A stretch of 16,780 nucleotides of DNA, taken from contig CAYMKI010000061.1 of assembly GCA_964390695.1 (NCBI GenBank), forward strand, positions 1 to 16,780, read 5' to 3'. The stretch is from CAWACC01 sp964390695. GTDB taxonomy: Bacteria; Chlamydiota; Chlamydiia; Chlamydiales; Parachlamydiaceae. Shown in pieces: positions 6,601 through 13,552 of the stretch (positions are counted from its first letter, which is position 1; every line of letters starts with the position of its first letter). Both the position numbers and the translations under genes were made by a program. The notes under the pieces are model-generated. The model was not told where the DNA came from and made no database searches. It saw nothing but the letters and a program-made list of their open reading frames with translations.

Positions 6601-7367
6601 ACTCGGCTTTAAAGTCAATAGAGCAGCAACTAGGGACTCTGTCCAACCGCCGCCTGAACGCAGAAGAGTTGTCACAAAAGCAAAGGTTGCAGCTGCAAAA
6701 ACACCTCTTGGAGATGATGATGGACTCAAGCAATTTGGAGAACAAACTGAACGTCTTAAAAAGTATCCAGATTAAAGGCTTGGAAAAGGCCTTAGCTCCC
6801 TTTTATCAAGACCTTGAGGATTCTGCGAAGTTGCTGCGTTCCTCCCAAATAACCTCTCCGAAAGAGATGATGTTGGTTGACAGCGATGATCCTAATCATT
6901 TCCTGCTGATGGGTACGGAGGTATTGAACAGCTGTCAAAATGTGGATGGCAGCGCCAGTTTGAATGTGGGGCTTCTTGGTTATGCTTTGGATGGTAAGCA
7001 TCGCTTAGCCTTAGTGTGCGATCCTTTAGGTCAGATTCTGGCCCGCTCGGTGCTGAGGCTCTTGATAGATGTCGAAGGCCATCCGGTGCTTTTTCAGGAA
7101 AGGGTCTATGTGGCCGATGCCAATCCAGAATACCCGGCATTACTGAGAAAGATAGCCTTGGAAAAGGCTAAGCTTCTACGTGTTCCCTTGGTGGTCAGTC
7201 CTTCGGATTTTGAAAACGAACAAGCCAAACCTTATGATTATGCGTTAGAAGCCAAAGACAAGCCGGTGCCATTCGAATACGTAGATGCGCTGAATGGATT
7301 GCAAAGCGGGTCTTATAGGATAGGTAAGTGCCTGCAAATCAATGATATAACACCTGGAAGCTTTTAA
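3606..7367 (+). CDS. 1253-residue helical-repeat protein, candidate secreted effector
   Basis: I do not recognise a named family. Residues 1-145 are mainly helical and polar, with no signal peptide. Residues 146-495 are ten tandem 35-residue units (see the repeat entry), followed by one degenerate unit to about 530. Residues ~530-1085 are a long helix-rich middle without obvious motifs. Residues ~1088-1240 form a compact, less helical C-terminal region with L-L-M-G-T-E-V, S-C-Q-N-V-D-G (Cys1110), L-D-G-K-H-R-L-A-L, L-A-R-S-V-L-R-L-L and P-V-L-F-Q-E-R-V-Y. The ATG at 3606 has AGG at 3595-3597; a TTG two codons earlier is less likely. It has its own promoter and no operon partner, and converges with potD. 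Size, repeats and lack of an enzyme signature suggest a host-interaction protein, perhaps exported by type III secretion; that is inference. Confidence 0.85.
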   Translation: MNINQNTSEINNVFEFVISSCKEKIQPEEREWIKQAITDIHNPDKSIKLEDRISRQVDGLHSFTSDQIIHLVNMLHSGIKKDNFDGQVQNYFCQKVAALALQNKIPIDRLFMESVDKNFAIKVIVKQVNQGKLDSLKAAEHLLQCGLDPNSLEIQEALVEIAKLAAQENGEHTSQYIRNYGIDATKPVGQKALIEIAKLAVEQNPIKTSAYIQYYGIDKSTNEGQQALIEIAKLAAVKSGWGISFYILNYGIDKSTQEGQKALIEIAVLAAQQDIGHISEYIGNYGIDVSRPEGKQALIEIAKLAAQNGGGKTSQYIRNYGINASTLEGQQVLIEIAKLAAQHNGWGTSQFIKNYGINASTSEGQNALIEIAKLAAQQNGWGTSKGIKNYGINASTSEGQQALIEIAKLAAQQDIKQISEYIGNYGIDVSNPEGKQALIEIAKLAAQQKNSNISKYIKNYDIDASTSEGQQVLIEIAKHAAQENLLETILFIQNYSLDTESVEGKQRYLELIQILCNCLFKQIPKLKFGDFIRYFEFYVTKCKESGIKSYYIDIHQFDAPIKQLRAGDLPGAFQESLGIAAVLFEMGKDQLQWVQDRMSSIKDNFEKDKIGENEAVRNQQIKAEQADFLEQWMILCTLFASRRDLKQLFKENGQLFEGVFNTSPSLRNRMMDEVVAALIDQKSLFVERLKAELLKASSVVQKIAVLPRDLRSIVMETFLRGCHDAQAEKVKHLRDSFSDTLPVHAQLACFILAEFPIQGSEVDLVLADIAKERIFRDAKYQQPLLAALVAIEKSSLPDAAKIKLLKGLCSVKNASERIQALKLIMDILNFKGESYLGETIDLNGLKATLERLFIDKCKVKLDNFGALYEDTVGKWRNKQALLTYAGKHVGYSRALPYFQLFLTTVLQGNFSQTRYAVENNPHLDQIKKSHPKVFEAWQKPVSMATGEIASKDIKREISVEARIIDNLKQAVENRHLGDDQQETIFPILNACRGNWGSLNSALKSIEQQLGTLSNRRLNAEELSQKQRLQLQKHLLEMMMDSSNLENKLNVLKSIQIKGLEKALAPFYQDLEDSAKLLRSSQITSPKEMMLVDSDDPNHFLLMGTEVLNSCQNVDGSASLNVGLLGYALDGKHRLALVCDPLGQILARSVLRLLIDVEGHPVLFQERVYVADANPEYPALLRKIALEKAKLLRVPLVVSPSDFENEQAKPYDYALEAKDKPVPFEYVDALNGLQSGSYRIGKCLQINDITPGSF
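4041..5090 (+). repeat. ten tandem 105-bp repeats encoding 35-residue two-helix units
   Basis: The units start at 4041, 4146, 4251, 4356, 4461, 4566, 4671, 4776, 4881 and 4986, and a decayed eleventh runs 5091-5195. Each begins G-I-[DN] at a loop, continues with E-G-[KQ]-[KQ]-A-L-I-E-I-A-K-L-A-A-Q as a long helix, then a variable turn, then [TI]-S-x-[YF]-I-x-N-Y as a short helix. There are no insertions or deletions among the ten units. Units 4-6 (first G-I-D-V-S-R-P) and 8-10 (G-I-D-V-S-N-P in unit 9) match better than neighbours do, pointing to a four-unit duplication. Confidence 0.95.
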
Positions 7368-7392
7368 AGAGGGTAAATGTAAATAACCGAAT

Positions 7393-7455
7393 TAGAGGGA
7401 GCTGAAAGCTGCTGTCTCATTCTGTGAGGTACTCATTGCTGCAGTCCCTGTTGTA
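7393..7455. repeat. 63-nt element resembling the one at 2055 (copy B)
   Basis: It begins TAGAGGGAG, as copy A does, and ends GCTGCAGTCCCTGTTGTA where copy A ends TTGCAACTCCCTCTATA. The interior differs. The ends pair only imperfectly (AGGGAgCTG with CAGTCCCT). It lies between the convergent repeat-protein gene and potD. Confidence 0.35.
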
Positions 7456-7458
7456 TCC

Positions 7459-7494
7459 CACTGAGTTCTCTCTGGGCTCTGTGGTTTTTAATTT
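7459..7494 (+). repeat. degenerate intergenic repeat word (GTTCTCTCTGGGCTCTGTGG type)
   Basis: Same type of word as at 3451-3486. It fills most of the rest of the 156-nt gap between convergent genes; I see no T-run terminator for either gene here. Confidence 0.4.
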
Positions 7495-7523
7495 ATTATG
7501 TTATGTGAAGAGGTGAGTGCTCA

Positions 7524-8546
7524 CTAGTTGGACTTTACTCGATTCCAGGCTTTGACATAGTAGGTATAGGCCGAGCCGACATCATCTATCATTTCAGATT
7601 TCGACAGGATATCTGCGGTGGGAAACAAAGCTTTGTTTTCTCTGAGCTGCTGAGGGAGCAGCGGGTATGCCTTCAAGTTTGGGCTTAAGAAGAAGGTGTG
7701 AGAGATGTTCTCAGCAGCGATTTCACCTTCCAGTAGGAAATTGATGAATTTGTGAGCTAAATCCTCATTTGGGGCTTTCTTAGGTATGCACAAATAGTCC
7801 ATAGACATTAAAGTCCCTTCCTCAGGATAGAAAAATCCGATATTCGGGTTTTCCTGCATGATCTGCAGGATGTCGCCGTTATAACCTTGCACAAGGAGGT
7901 ATTCCGCGCTGGCTAAGCCGTTTTTATACTGTTCGCTTTCGAATTTCGCCAGGTAGTTTTTCCAGTTAATGAGAACGTCGGCGGCAGCTTCGATTTCGCT
8001 TTGTTGCTGGGTGTTAATGCTATAATTCAAGGATTTTAAGGCAGCGCCAAGCGCTTCGCGGATATCGTTGAGCATGGTCATGCGGCCTTTATAGGCTTTC
8101 ATTCCAAAGACTTTCCAAGATAATTCAGGAGAGGTTATCCTATCGCTGCGATAAGCGATTCCTGTCATGCTGATCATATAAGGCACGCCATAAGGAATGG
8201 CTTTTTGCGGGATGCGTTTCAGGTAAAGAGGATCAATGTCTTGATAATTTTGTAGCTTGCTGAAATCCAAGGATTGGATCATATCTTGTTGTACCATCAA
8301 GTTGAAGATATAATGACTGGGAAAGATGAGGTCGTAGCCTGTTGCTCCCAGCTTTAACTTGGCGTACATAGCCTCATTGGAATCGTAGGTGTCCAAAATA
8401 ACTTTGCATTGATAGCGCTCTTCGAATTTGGCGATGATTTCGGGTTTGATATAGTTGCTCCACATAAAAATGTGCAGTTCAGGTCTATTGGACGACTGGC
8501 AGGCGGTCAGAAGCAGGCAAAGAAGCAAGGTGGTCAAATATTTCAT
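7524..8546 (-). CDS. potD: spermidine/putrescine ABC transporter, lipoprotein substrate-binding protein
   Basis: This 340-residue binding protein captures polyamines outside the inner membrane and hands them to PotB-PotC. The N-terminus is a lipoprotein signal with the lipobox L-T-A-C (Cys16 lipidated). The mature part starts with E-L-H-I-F-M-W-S-N-Y-I, the usual start of the PotD/PotF fold, with W29 and Y32 near the expected polyamine pocket. Further family features are Y-D-L-I-F-P-S and I-P-Y-G-V-P-Y. It is the last gene of the potABCD operon: the ATG lies 6 nt after the potC stop, and AAGGA at 8557-8561 inside the end of potC is its ribosome site. Length matches PotD (about 350). Spermidine versus putrescine preference cannot be read from sequence. 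Confidence 0.92.
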   Translation of the reverse strand: MKYLTTLLLCLLLTACQSSNRPELHIFMWSNYIKPEIIAKFEERYQCKVILDTYDSNEAMYAKLKLGATGYDLIFPSHYIFNLMVQQDMIQSLDFSKLQNYQDIDPLYLKRIPQKAIPYGVPYMISMTGIAYRSDRITSPELSWKVFGMKAYKGRMTMLNDIREALGAALKSLNYSINTQQQSEIEAAADVLINWKNYLAKFESEQYKNGLASAEYLLVQGYNGDILQIMQENPNIGFFYPEEGTLMSMDYLCIPKKAPNEDLAHKFINFLLEGEIAAENISHTFFLSPNLKAYPLLPQQLRENKALFPTADILSKSEMIDDVGSAYTYYVKAWNRVKSN

Positions 8547-8552
8547 GCTGTC

Positions 8553-9328
8553 CTATTCCTTTTTAAACCATTGCGATAAACAGACAGTTATAAATGTGCA
8601 GAACAATATTATTGTAGNNNNNNNNNNGACAGGGCGTTGATGACGGGGGTGGATCCGAACTTGATCATGCTGTAGATATATAAAGGAAGGGTAGATGATC
8701 CTGGACCTGCTACAAAGTAGGTGATGACAAAATCGTCGACGGATAAAGTAAAGGCCAATAGTGCTGCGGCTGTAATCCCGGGCATCAGCAAGGGCAAAAA
8801 TATACGGCGAATTATCTTTCCTGTACTTGCGCCTAAGTCTTGAGCGGCTTCAATGATGGAAAAATCAAAATTCTGCAGCTTAGAGAGCATTACCATCGTG
8901 ACATAGCTGAGGCAGAAAGTGGTGTGTGCCAAAAAGACAGTAAATAGTCCGAGATGGATATTAAAGAGCACGAAAAAAGCCAGAAGGCTGATACCCATTA
9001 ATATGTCTGGAATGATGAGAGGAATATAGATGAGGTAAAAATGCATGGACTGTAAGCGTGATTTGTAGATATGCAGGGCGCAGGCAGCCAGGGTTCCAAG
9101 GAAAGTCGACGTCAAGGTGGCAGATACACCGATGATCATGGAATTGCGCACTGCTATCCACATGGCGCGCTCTTGGAACAATTGTGCATACCATTTGAGG
9201 CTGAGCGAGGATTCAAAACCCCCAAAACGAGTGTCGCTAAAAGAATTGAGCACGAGAATGATGATGGGAAGGTATAAAAAAACTACTACGGCCACAGTGA
9301 ATAGTAAACACATCTTGCTGCGCTTCAT
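8553..9328 (-). CDS. potC: spermidine/putrescine ABC transporter permease, interrupted by a scaffold gap
   Basis: This inner-membrane permease forms the channel with PotB. Six hydrophobic segments are expected, and the cytoplasmic EAA loop that contacts PotA is visible (E160-A-A-Q-D-L-G, then P-L-L-M-P-G-I to residue 185). The start overlaps potB by ATGA. Ten N (8618-8627) fall after N-A-L-S near residue 234. Beyond the gap, on the minus strand, one frame reads T-I-I-L-F-C-T-F-I-T-V-C-L-S-Q-W-F-K-K-E and then TAG at 8553-8555. This fits the last membrane helix and basic tail of PotC; E. coli has N-A-L-A-T-I-L-L at the same place. Joining the contig ends with a one-base overlap restores a single frame of 254 residues, so the gene is probably intact. 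The frame appears broken only because the N-run length is arbitrary. Confidence 0.9.
8618..8627. other. scaffold gap (10 N) inside potC
   Basis: Ten N interrupt the last membrane segment of PotC. As scaffolded, the two sides are out of frame. Removing the N and letting one G overlap gives a continuous PotC. Confidence 0.95.
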
Positions 9329-10197
9329 TCTCTATTCCTTGCTTGAGTGTCGAATAAGCTGATACCGGCAGCACGGTGAATCAACCACATGGTAGCTGCG
9401 ACTACAAAACCTAGAAGAAGCGATAAGGCGCTGGCTTGGGGGAGGTTGCGCTCCAGGAATATTTTTTCTGCTATTTTATTTCCGATCATTTCATTGTTAA
9501 ATCCTCCTACCAAGTCGGGGATGACATAAGCTCCGATGGAGGGTATAAATACCATAATTGCTGCGTTAATGATACCTTTGAGTATTCCCGGAATAAACAC
9601 TTGGAGAATAGCCTGCCAGCGCGTAGCGCCCAAGTCCATTGCGGCCTCGATGAGCTGGAAATTAAACTTATTTGAAGCAGCGTAGATGGGGAATATGGCA
9701 AAAGGCAGATAGGTGTAGACCATCACCAGCAGCACGGCTCCAGAATTGTACAAAAGCGTGGTGTCGGCATTGACAATATGCAGGGTTGTTAAGATAGACT
9801 TGAGGGTGCCTTCAGGATGAAGGAGGGTTTTCCACGCAAATATGCGAATTAAAAAGCTGCTCCAGAAAGGGATAATGATGAGTAAGAATAAGAGCTGCCT
9901 CCAGCGCTTGGAAAGTGTGGCCAGTTGGTATCCTACAGGCAACGCTAAGAGAAGACAAATAAGTGTGGTGGCAATACTCATCAAGAGAGTTCTGGCTAAC
10001 AACGTGTAGTAGTAGGGATTTGTCAAGCCTTTAATAGTATCTAAAGACCATCCGCTTTCTATTCCTCCGTAGATATCAGAGGGTTTAAAGGCGTATCCGC
10101 AAACTATCAGCGTGGGGATTAAGAAAAACACCATCAACCACAGCATCGAAGGCAATGTCAGCCATCTTTCAGGATAGGTTGTTTTAGATGTTTTCAC
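9325..10197 (-). CDS. potB: spermidine/putrescine ABC transporter permease
   Basis: This 290-residue permease pairs with PotC. The first membrane segment is at about residues 15-35 (P-S-M-L-W-L-M-V-F-F-L-I-P), others follow at about 70-95, 102-122, 152-175, 205-225 and 255-275, and the EAA loop is at 184-205 (E-A-A-M-D-L-G-A-T-R-W). Size and layout match PotB/PotH. The start is GTG at 10195-10197, with AAGGAG 7 nt upstream. It overlaps the end of potA by 14 nt and the start of potC by 4 nt, so translation is likely coupled. No anomalies are seen. Confidence 0.93.
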   Translation of the reverse strand: MKTSKTTYPERWLTLPSMLWLMVFFLIPTLIVCGYAFKPSDIYGGIESGWSLDTIKGLTNPYYYTLLARTLLMSIATTLICLLLALPVGYQLATLSKRWRQLLFLLIIIPFWSSFLIRIFAWKTLLHPEGTLKSILTTLHIVNADTTLLYNSGAVLLVMVYTYLPFAIFPIYAASNKFNFQLIEAAMDLGATRWQAILQVFIPGILKGIINAAIMVFIPSIGAYVIPDLVGGFNNEMIGNKIAEKIFLERNLPQASALSLLLGFVVAATMWLIHRAAGISLFDTQARNRE

Positions 10198-11305
10198 TAT
10201 CCCGCTCCTTGTACCGTTCTAGAATAAATCCATCGTCGGCATGCCACCAGATCCAGACAGGATCTTTCCAGCGGATGGGACGTTCGTCGAGGAGAAATCG
10301 GCTGTGTTGTTGGGTTACAGAGATTTTATGGCCTTGTACTTGCACCCCGAAATGGGTGTGGTCGCCTTTGTATATAACGTCTTCCACTACTCCGGGCAAA
10401 ATGTTATGCAAGGAATTTTTAGGAGGCGCCTCTCGGGAGATGTGAATTTTTTCGGGTCTTACGCTTAGATGGACAAGATCATTAACAGAAAGCTGCTTAT
10501 CGTTGAAACATAATACATCGGCAAAATCTTCGATCTTTAATAAGCTATAATCCTTTTGAATCTTTTCTGAGACTATGCCGTCTAGAAAATTGGTGTCTCC
10601 AATAAAGTCGGCTACAAAGCTGCTGGTAGGGGCTTCATAAATTTGCATGGGCGAGCCGATTTGTTCAAGGCGCCCTTGATGTAATACGGCGATTCTGTCG
10701 CTAACGGCCATGGCTTCTGCTTGGTCGTGCGTGACAAATACAAATGTAATGCCTACATCGTCGTGGATTTGATCTAAATCTAGAAGCATTTTTTGGCGTA
10801 ATTTCAGGTCTAGTGCAGCAAGCGGTTCATCGAGCAATAATACTTGTGGATGGGTGATGAGAGCTCTTGCTATGGCGACGCGTTGTTTCTGTCCACCGCT
10901 GATTTGATCGGGATATTTATAGGCGTGTGAAGCCATTTGAATCAAGACCAGCATTTTTTCTACTTCGCTTTGGATCAGTGCGGGTGGTTTTTTTGCTATG
11001 CGCAGTCCGAATGCGATATTTTCCCATATGGTCAAATGGGGAAATAATGCGTAATTTTGAAAGACGGTATTGACGGGTCGTTTGTTTGCAGGTAGACGTG
11101 TGATATCAACGCCGTCTAACAGAATGCGTCCCTTATCCGGTTGTTCAAACCCTGCTAAGAGTCTAAGAAGAGTGGTTTTTCCGCATCCGCTAGGTCCTAA
11201 AATGGAAAAAAATTCACCCTTTTTAATCGAAAACGAAATGTTAGATAATGCGTGATGCTCACCAAATTGTTTTGAGATATTCTCAAAAACAACACTTTCC
11301 ACCAT
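10184..11305 (-). CDS. potA: spermidine/putrescine ABC transporter ATP-binding protein
   Basis: This 373-residue ATPase powers polyamine uptake at the inner face of the membrane. The nucleotide-binding domain shows Walker A G-P-S-G-C-G-K-T-T (37-45), Q-loop V-F-Q-N-Y-A-L-F-P-H (81-90), ABC signature S-G-G-Q-K-Q-R (136-142), Walker B L-L-L-D-E-P (156-161) and switch His193. Residues from about 240 form the C-terminal regulatory TOBE-type domain (V-R-P-E-K-I and later beta-rich sequence), as in PotA/MalK types. The ATG at 11305 is chosen because GGAGGT (minus strand, 11311-11316) sits at proper spacing; TTG codons just upstream overlap that site. It is the first gene of the operon. Confidence 0.95.
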   Translation of the reverse strand: MVESVVFENISKQFGEHHALSNISFSIKKGEFFSILGPSGCGKTTLLRLLAGFEQPDKGRILLDGVDITRLPANKRPVNTVFQNYALFPHLTIWENIAFGLRIAKKPPALIQSEVEKMLVLIQMASHAYKYPDQISGGQKQRVAIARALITHPQVLLLDEPLAALDLKLRQKMLLDLDQIHDDVGITFVFVTHDQAEAMAVSDRIAVLHQGRLEQIGSPMQIYEAPTSSFVADFIGDTNFLDGIVSEKIQKDYSLLKIEDFADVLCFNDKQLSVNDLVHLSVRPEKIHISREAPPKNSLHNILPGVVEDVIYKGDHTHFGVQVQGHKISVTQQHSRFLLDERPIRWKDPVWIWWHADDGFILERYKERDSENI

Positions 11306-11351
11306 CAACAACCTCCGTAAAATATTATTTAAACAGTCTAGATTATGATTT

Positions 11352-11381
11352 ATGATACTGCAGTTCGTAAAATATAGACAA
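11352..11381 (-). promoter_or_regulatory. possible promoter for potABCD
   Basis: On the minus strand TTGTCT (11376-11381) and TATCAT (11352-11357) are 18 nt apart, upstream of the potA start at a distance of about 46 nt. The match is moderate in AT-rich DNA. Confidence 0.3.
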
Positions 11382-11439
11382 GCATAAATTTCAGTGTACC
11401 AAGTTATATTTTAGAATTGCATCAAAAAAATATCTTGTG

Positions 11440-11469
11440 TTGACTTAAACTTGTTATCGTAATTAAAAT
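11440..11469 (+). promoter_or_regulatory. possible promoter for the Inc-like gene
   Basis: TTGACT (11440-11445) and TAAAAT (11464-11469) are 18 nt apart. The leader to the ATG at 11534 would be about 58 nt and carries AAAGGAG at 11522-11528. Confidence 0.4.
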
Positions 11470-11533
11470 TATCGAAGGTTTTAAATAATAGTGTGGATTT
11501 ATCTATATAATTAAATAATTTAAAGGAGCAGTT

Positions 11534-12202
11534 ATGTCAGCATTTGTAAGCCGAGTTACCAATTTTTTTAAACCGCATACGTTGACTCCCGACGAAAGAT
11601 GGAGAAGGGAATCCAAGTACTGTGTAACCATCAATAGAATTTCGAATGTAGCTGCAAAAATTTTTAAAGGACTTTTAGTTGGCATGGGCGTGGCCAGTCT
11701 GGTTGTACCGAGTATGGTCATAGGTCTTGGGACTAGCGGATTAGGTTTGGCAATTGGAGCTGCTGCTGTAGCTGTTGCTGGTGTAGCCTTATCGATATTT
11801 GTGTTTATTCAATTAGAAAAGATGCGTAAATCATTGGATTTCACGGATTACTCAGATAAGTCTGTCGTCAGCAAAGATATAGATCGCCTAACACGACTTC
11901 CCTTAGACGTATTATCTGAACCACGAACCTCTCCTATCTACCGTATTGACAACCTTAAGAGATATGGAGTTATCGGAGGTAAATCTGCCGAGCGCATGCA
12001 GGCCCTATTTACGAATTACAAAGAAGCCCGCCAGTTAATGCAAAAATATGCCTATGAATATCCACATGTTGCCATAGCGGGAAATTCTGCAGGTCCAGGG
12101 GTTGAATTGTATAAAAAGGCTAAGGAAAGGCTGGAGAAGTCTCGATTGGATTGGGCTCAATTTCAAACAGATGTAGTAAAAGATCTCCCAAAATTTGCCT
12201 AA
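11534..12202 (+). CDS. inclusion-membrane (Inc)-like protein with a bilobed hydrophobic hairpin
   Basis: This is a 222-residue protein of unknown family. Residues 1-40 are polar and Ser/Arg-rich with no cleavable signal. Residues ~43-95 are one long hydrophobic block of two lobes (about 43-64 and 68-95) separated by a short G-L-G-T-S-G turn, and the rest is soluble and helical. A 40-60-residue bilobed hydrophobic domain is the hallmark of chlamydial Inc proteins, which are exported by type III secretion and inserted in the host vacuole membrane. No enzyme motif is visible. AAAGGAG with 5-nt spacing fixes the start. The gene is monocistronic, divergent from potA, and a MITE-like palindrome starts one base after the stop codon. 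The Inc label rests on topology only; any small two-helix membrane protein could look similar. Confidence 0.6.
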   Translation: MSAFVSRVTNFFKPHTLTPDERWRRESKYCVTINRISNVAAKIFKGLLVGMGVASLVVPSMVIGLGTSGLGLAIGAAAVAVAGVALSIFVFIQLEKMRKSLDFTDYSDKSVVSKDIDRLTRLPLDVLSEPRTSPIYRIDNLKRYGVIGGKSAERMQALFTNYKEARQLMQKYAYEYPHVAIAGNSAGPGVELYKKAKERLEKSRLDWAQFQTDVVKDLPKFA

Positions 12203-12203
12203 T

Positions 12204-12366
12204 GAGGCAATTGCAAGACTTGCAAAGGCGGTCTTTTGGACCTTTTTAGAATATATCCATAAAAATATAAAAAGGTAATACTTATGCATTTACCGTTTTT
12301 ATATTTTTTGGATCTATTCTAAAAATCGCTCAAAATCCCGCATTTTCCGAGTTTTGCAATTACCTC
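12204..12366. mobile_element. 163-nt near-palindromic MITE-like element
   Basis: The ends GAGGCAATTGCAAGACT (12204-12220) and AGTTTTGCAATTACCTC (12350-12366) are near-perfect inverted repeats. Pairing continues inward: TTTTTAGAATA with its partner in TATTCTAAAAA, ATCC with GGAT, the AT-rich core AAAAATATAAAAA with TTTTTATATTTTT, and GGTAA with TTACC around a short centre. It encodes nothing. The structure fits a miniature inverted-repeat element mobilised by an unrelated transposase. No clean target duplication is visible. As RNA it would form a long hairpin that could end the upstream transcript. Confidence 0.75.
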
Positions 12367-12391
12367 TAAATCAAAAATAAAAGCAGCTATC

Positions 12392-12421
12392 TTGACTGTG
12401 GGGAGGCTGCTATGATACAGT
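12392..12421 (+). promoter_or_regulatory. possible promoter for the alpha-CTD-like gene, inside a small inverted repeat
   Basis: TTGACT (12392-12397) and TACAGT (12416-12421) are 18 nt apart. AGCAGC (12382-12387) and GCTGCT (12406-12411) are inverted repeats flanking the -35 box, so a regulator could bind here. The -10 is weak. Confidence 0.3.
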
Positions 12422-12451
12422 TACGCCTATACGAATAGAGTGTATAAGAAC

Positions 12452-13552
12452 ATGGGCAACTGTGCTATAGAAAGTCTTCCTCACAATGCTTACACGCATG
12501 GCTTTGAAAGCATCTACGCCTTAGAGAATGTAGATCCAACTTCTATTCGTCCTTTTAGAGCTATTGCCGAAGAGGTTGAAAGCAAGGGCTTCAAAGTCCG
12601 AAGGTGCGCTCAGGTAAGCTCGAAAAGCCGCCAGCTCGAGTTCGATTTAGGACTTGGATTTCAAAATTCATTAGAGCCCTTTCATCTGTATGAACCTATT
12701 CAGGTGTTAGAGCTTAATCGATTCTCTGAAAAAATTCTTGAGCAGCATCACATAAATACCATTCAGGATCTTGTCAGCTATGATTTTCACACCCTTTTTT
12801 TGAAAGGAATAGGTCAAGGCCATATCGATGAAATTAAGTTAAAGCTTAAAAATTACTTAGTCGATAAAGACAGTGAAAGAACTGTATGGGTAGATTTTGG
12901 TTCTCTTTTGCGTTCTCTATTAGGAGGAATCAGCAAGAAGAAAATTTATGTCTATTTACAACAGCATCAATTGCATGAGATGTTACAATTAACGCCAGCT
13001 GATGCCATGGAAGTACGGAGACTTCCGGAGGTTAAACGTGTTGAATGGGTGCAAGAGGTGCATATGCATATCATGCAACCTTTTCGGCGGGATTTTATCC
13101 ATGCACGCATTAAGGAAATCACTTTCAATTTATGTATACCGTGGGTGGAAAAGCGCTGCGGATTCGCTTCGATTGATGAGATTATTACCTATTTAGAGGC
13201 CATCAGCACAGATCCTTGTCAAACGGAAGATATTCTCATATTTCTCAGTCTTCTCTATTTTGAAGGCCATTTTCCTTTAGCCTGTTTTTTAAGGCCAAGT
13301 ACAGACGGCGTGTATGCCATTGACTCCTGTTATGCAGATATATTTAAAGATATTCTACATAAGGCACTCTCATATTTTTACAAGAAATCGACGTGTTATA
13401 ATTTAGAAGAATTAATTTGCTGGCTGCAGAGGGAATTTACAAGAGAGTGGAACTATGTGGAGACGAGAACTATAAAAAAAGTGCTTCAGCTTTCTTGTAA
13501 ATTTTATATTTGGAAAAATGAGAGAGGAGAGACTGTCATTAAGTTGGTGTAG
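12452..13552 (+). CDS. protein with RNA-polymerase-alpha-CTD-like helix-hairpin-helix segment
   Basis: This is a 366-residue protein. Residues ~84-136 read like the C-terminal domain of RNA polymerase alpha: L-E-L-N-R-F-S, then H-I-N-T-I-Q-D-L-V (100-108), then L-K-G-I-G-Q-G-H-I-D-E-I-K-L-K-L (118-132). In the alpha subunit this fold binds DNA (UP elements) and activators. The rest (140-366) is helical with aromatic and Cys/His residues scattered and no motif I recognise. No signal peptide or membrane segment is seen, so it is probably cytoplasmic. The start is unsure: a GTG at 12440 in frame is possible, and neither has a clear ribosome site. The last 14 nt overlap queC on the other strand. 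A nucleic-acid-binding or transcription-related role is suggested but not shown. Confidence 0.65.
   Translation: MGNCAIESLPHNAYTHGFESIYALENVDPTSIRPFRAIAEEVESKGFKVRRCAQVSSKSRQLEFDLGLGFQNSLEPFHLYEPIQVLELNRFSEKILEQHHINTIQDLVSYDFHTLFLKGIGQGHIDEIKLKLKNYLVDKDSERTVWVDFGSLLRSLLGGISKKKIYVYLQQHQLHEMLQLTPADAMEVRRLPEVKRVEWVQEVHMHIMQPFRRDFIHARIKEITFNLCIPWVEKRCGFASIDEIITYLEAISTDPCQTEDILIFLSLLYFEGHFPLACFLRPSTDGVYAIDSCYADIFKDILHKALSYFYKKSTCYNLEELICWLQREFTREWNYVETRTIKKVLQLSCKFYIWKNERGETVIKLV

Noticed and set aside
6133..6775. Several 60-105-residue frames on both strands inside the large gene
   Set aside because: They lie wholly within a well-supported long coding region and have no recognisable motifs.
7513..7524. 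GTGAG/CTCAC as a terminator for potD
   Set aside because: Five-bp arms with a two-base loop and no T-run; too weak.
8455..8640. Plus-strand open frame across the potD start and the gap
   Set aside because: It is antisense to potD/potC, crosses the N-run and shows no family features.
8609..9328. potC as a truncated or frameshifted pseudogene
   Set aside because: The out-of-frame tail is explained by an arbitrary N-run length; a good PotC C-terminus follows the gap.
12204..12366. Structured regulatory RNA gene
   Set aside because: The near end-to-end palindrome with IS-like termini fits a MITE better, though it may be transcribed.
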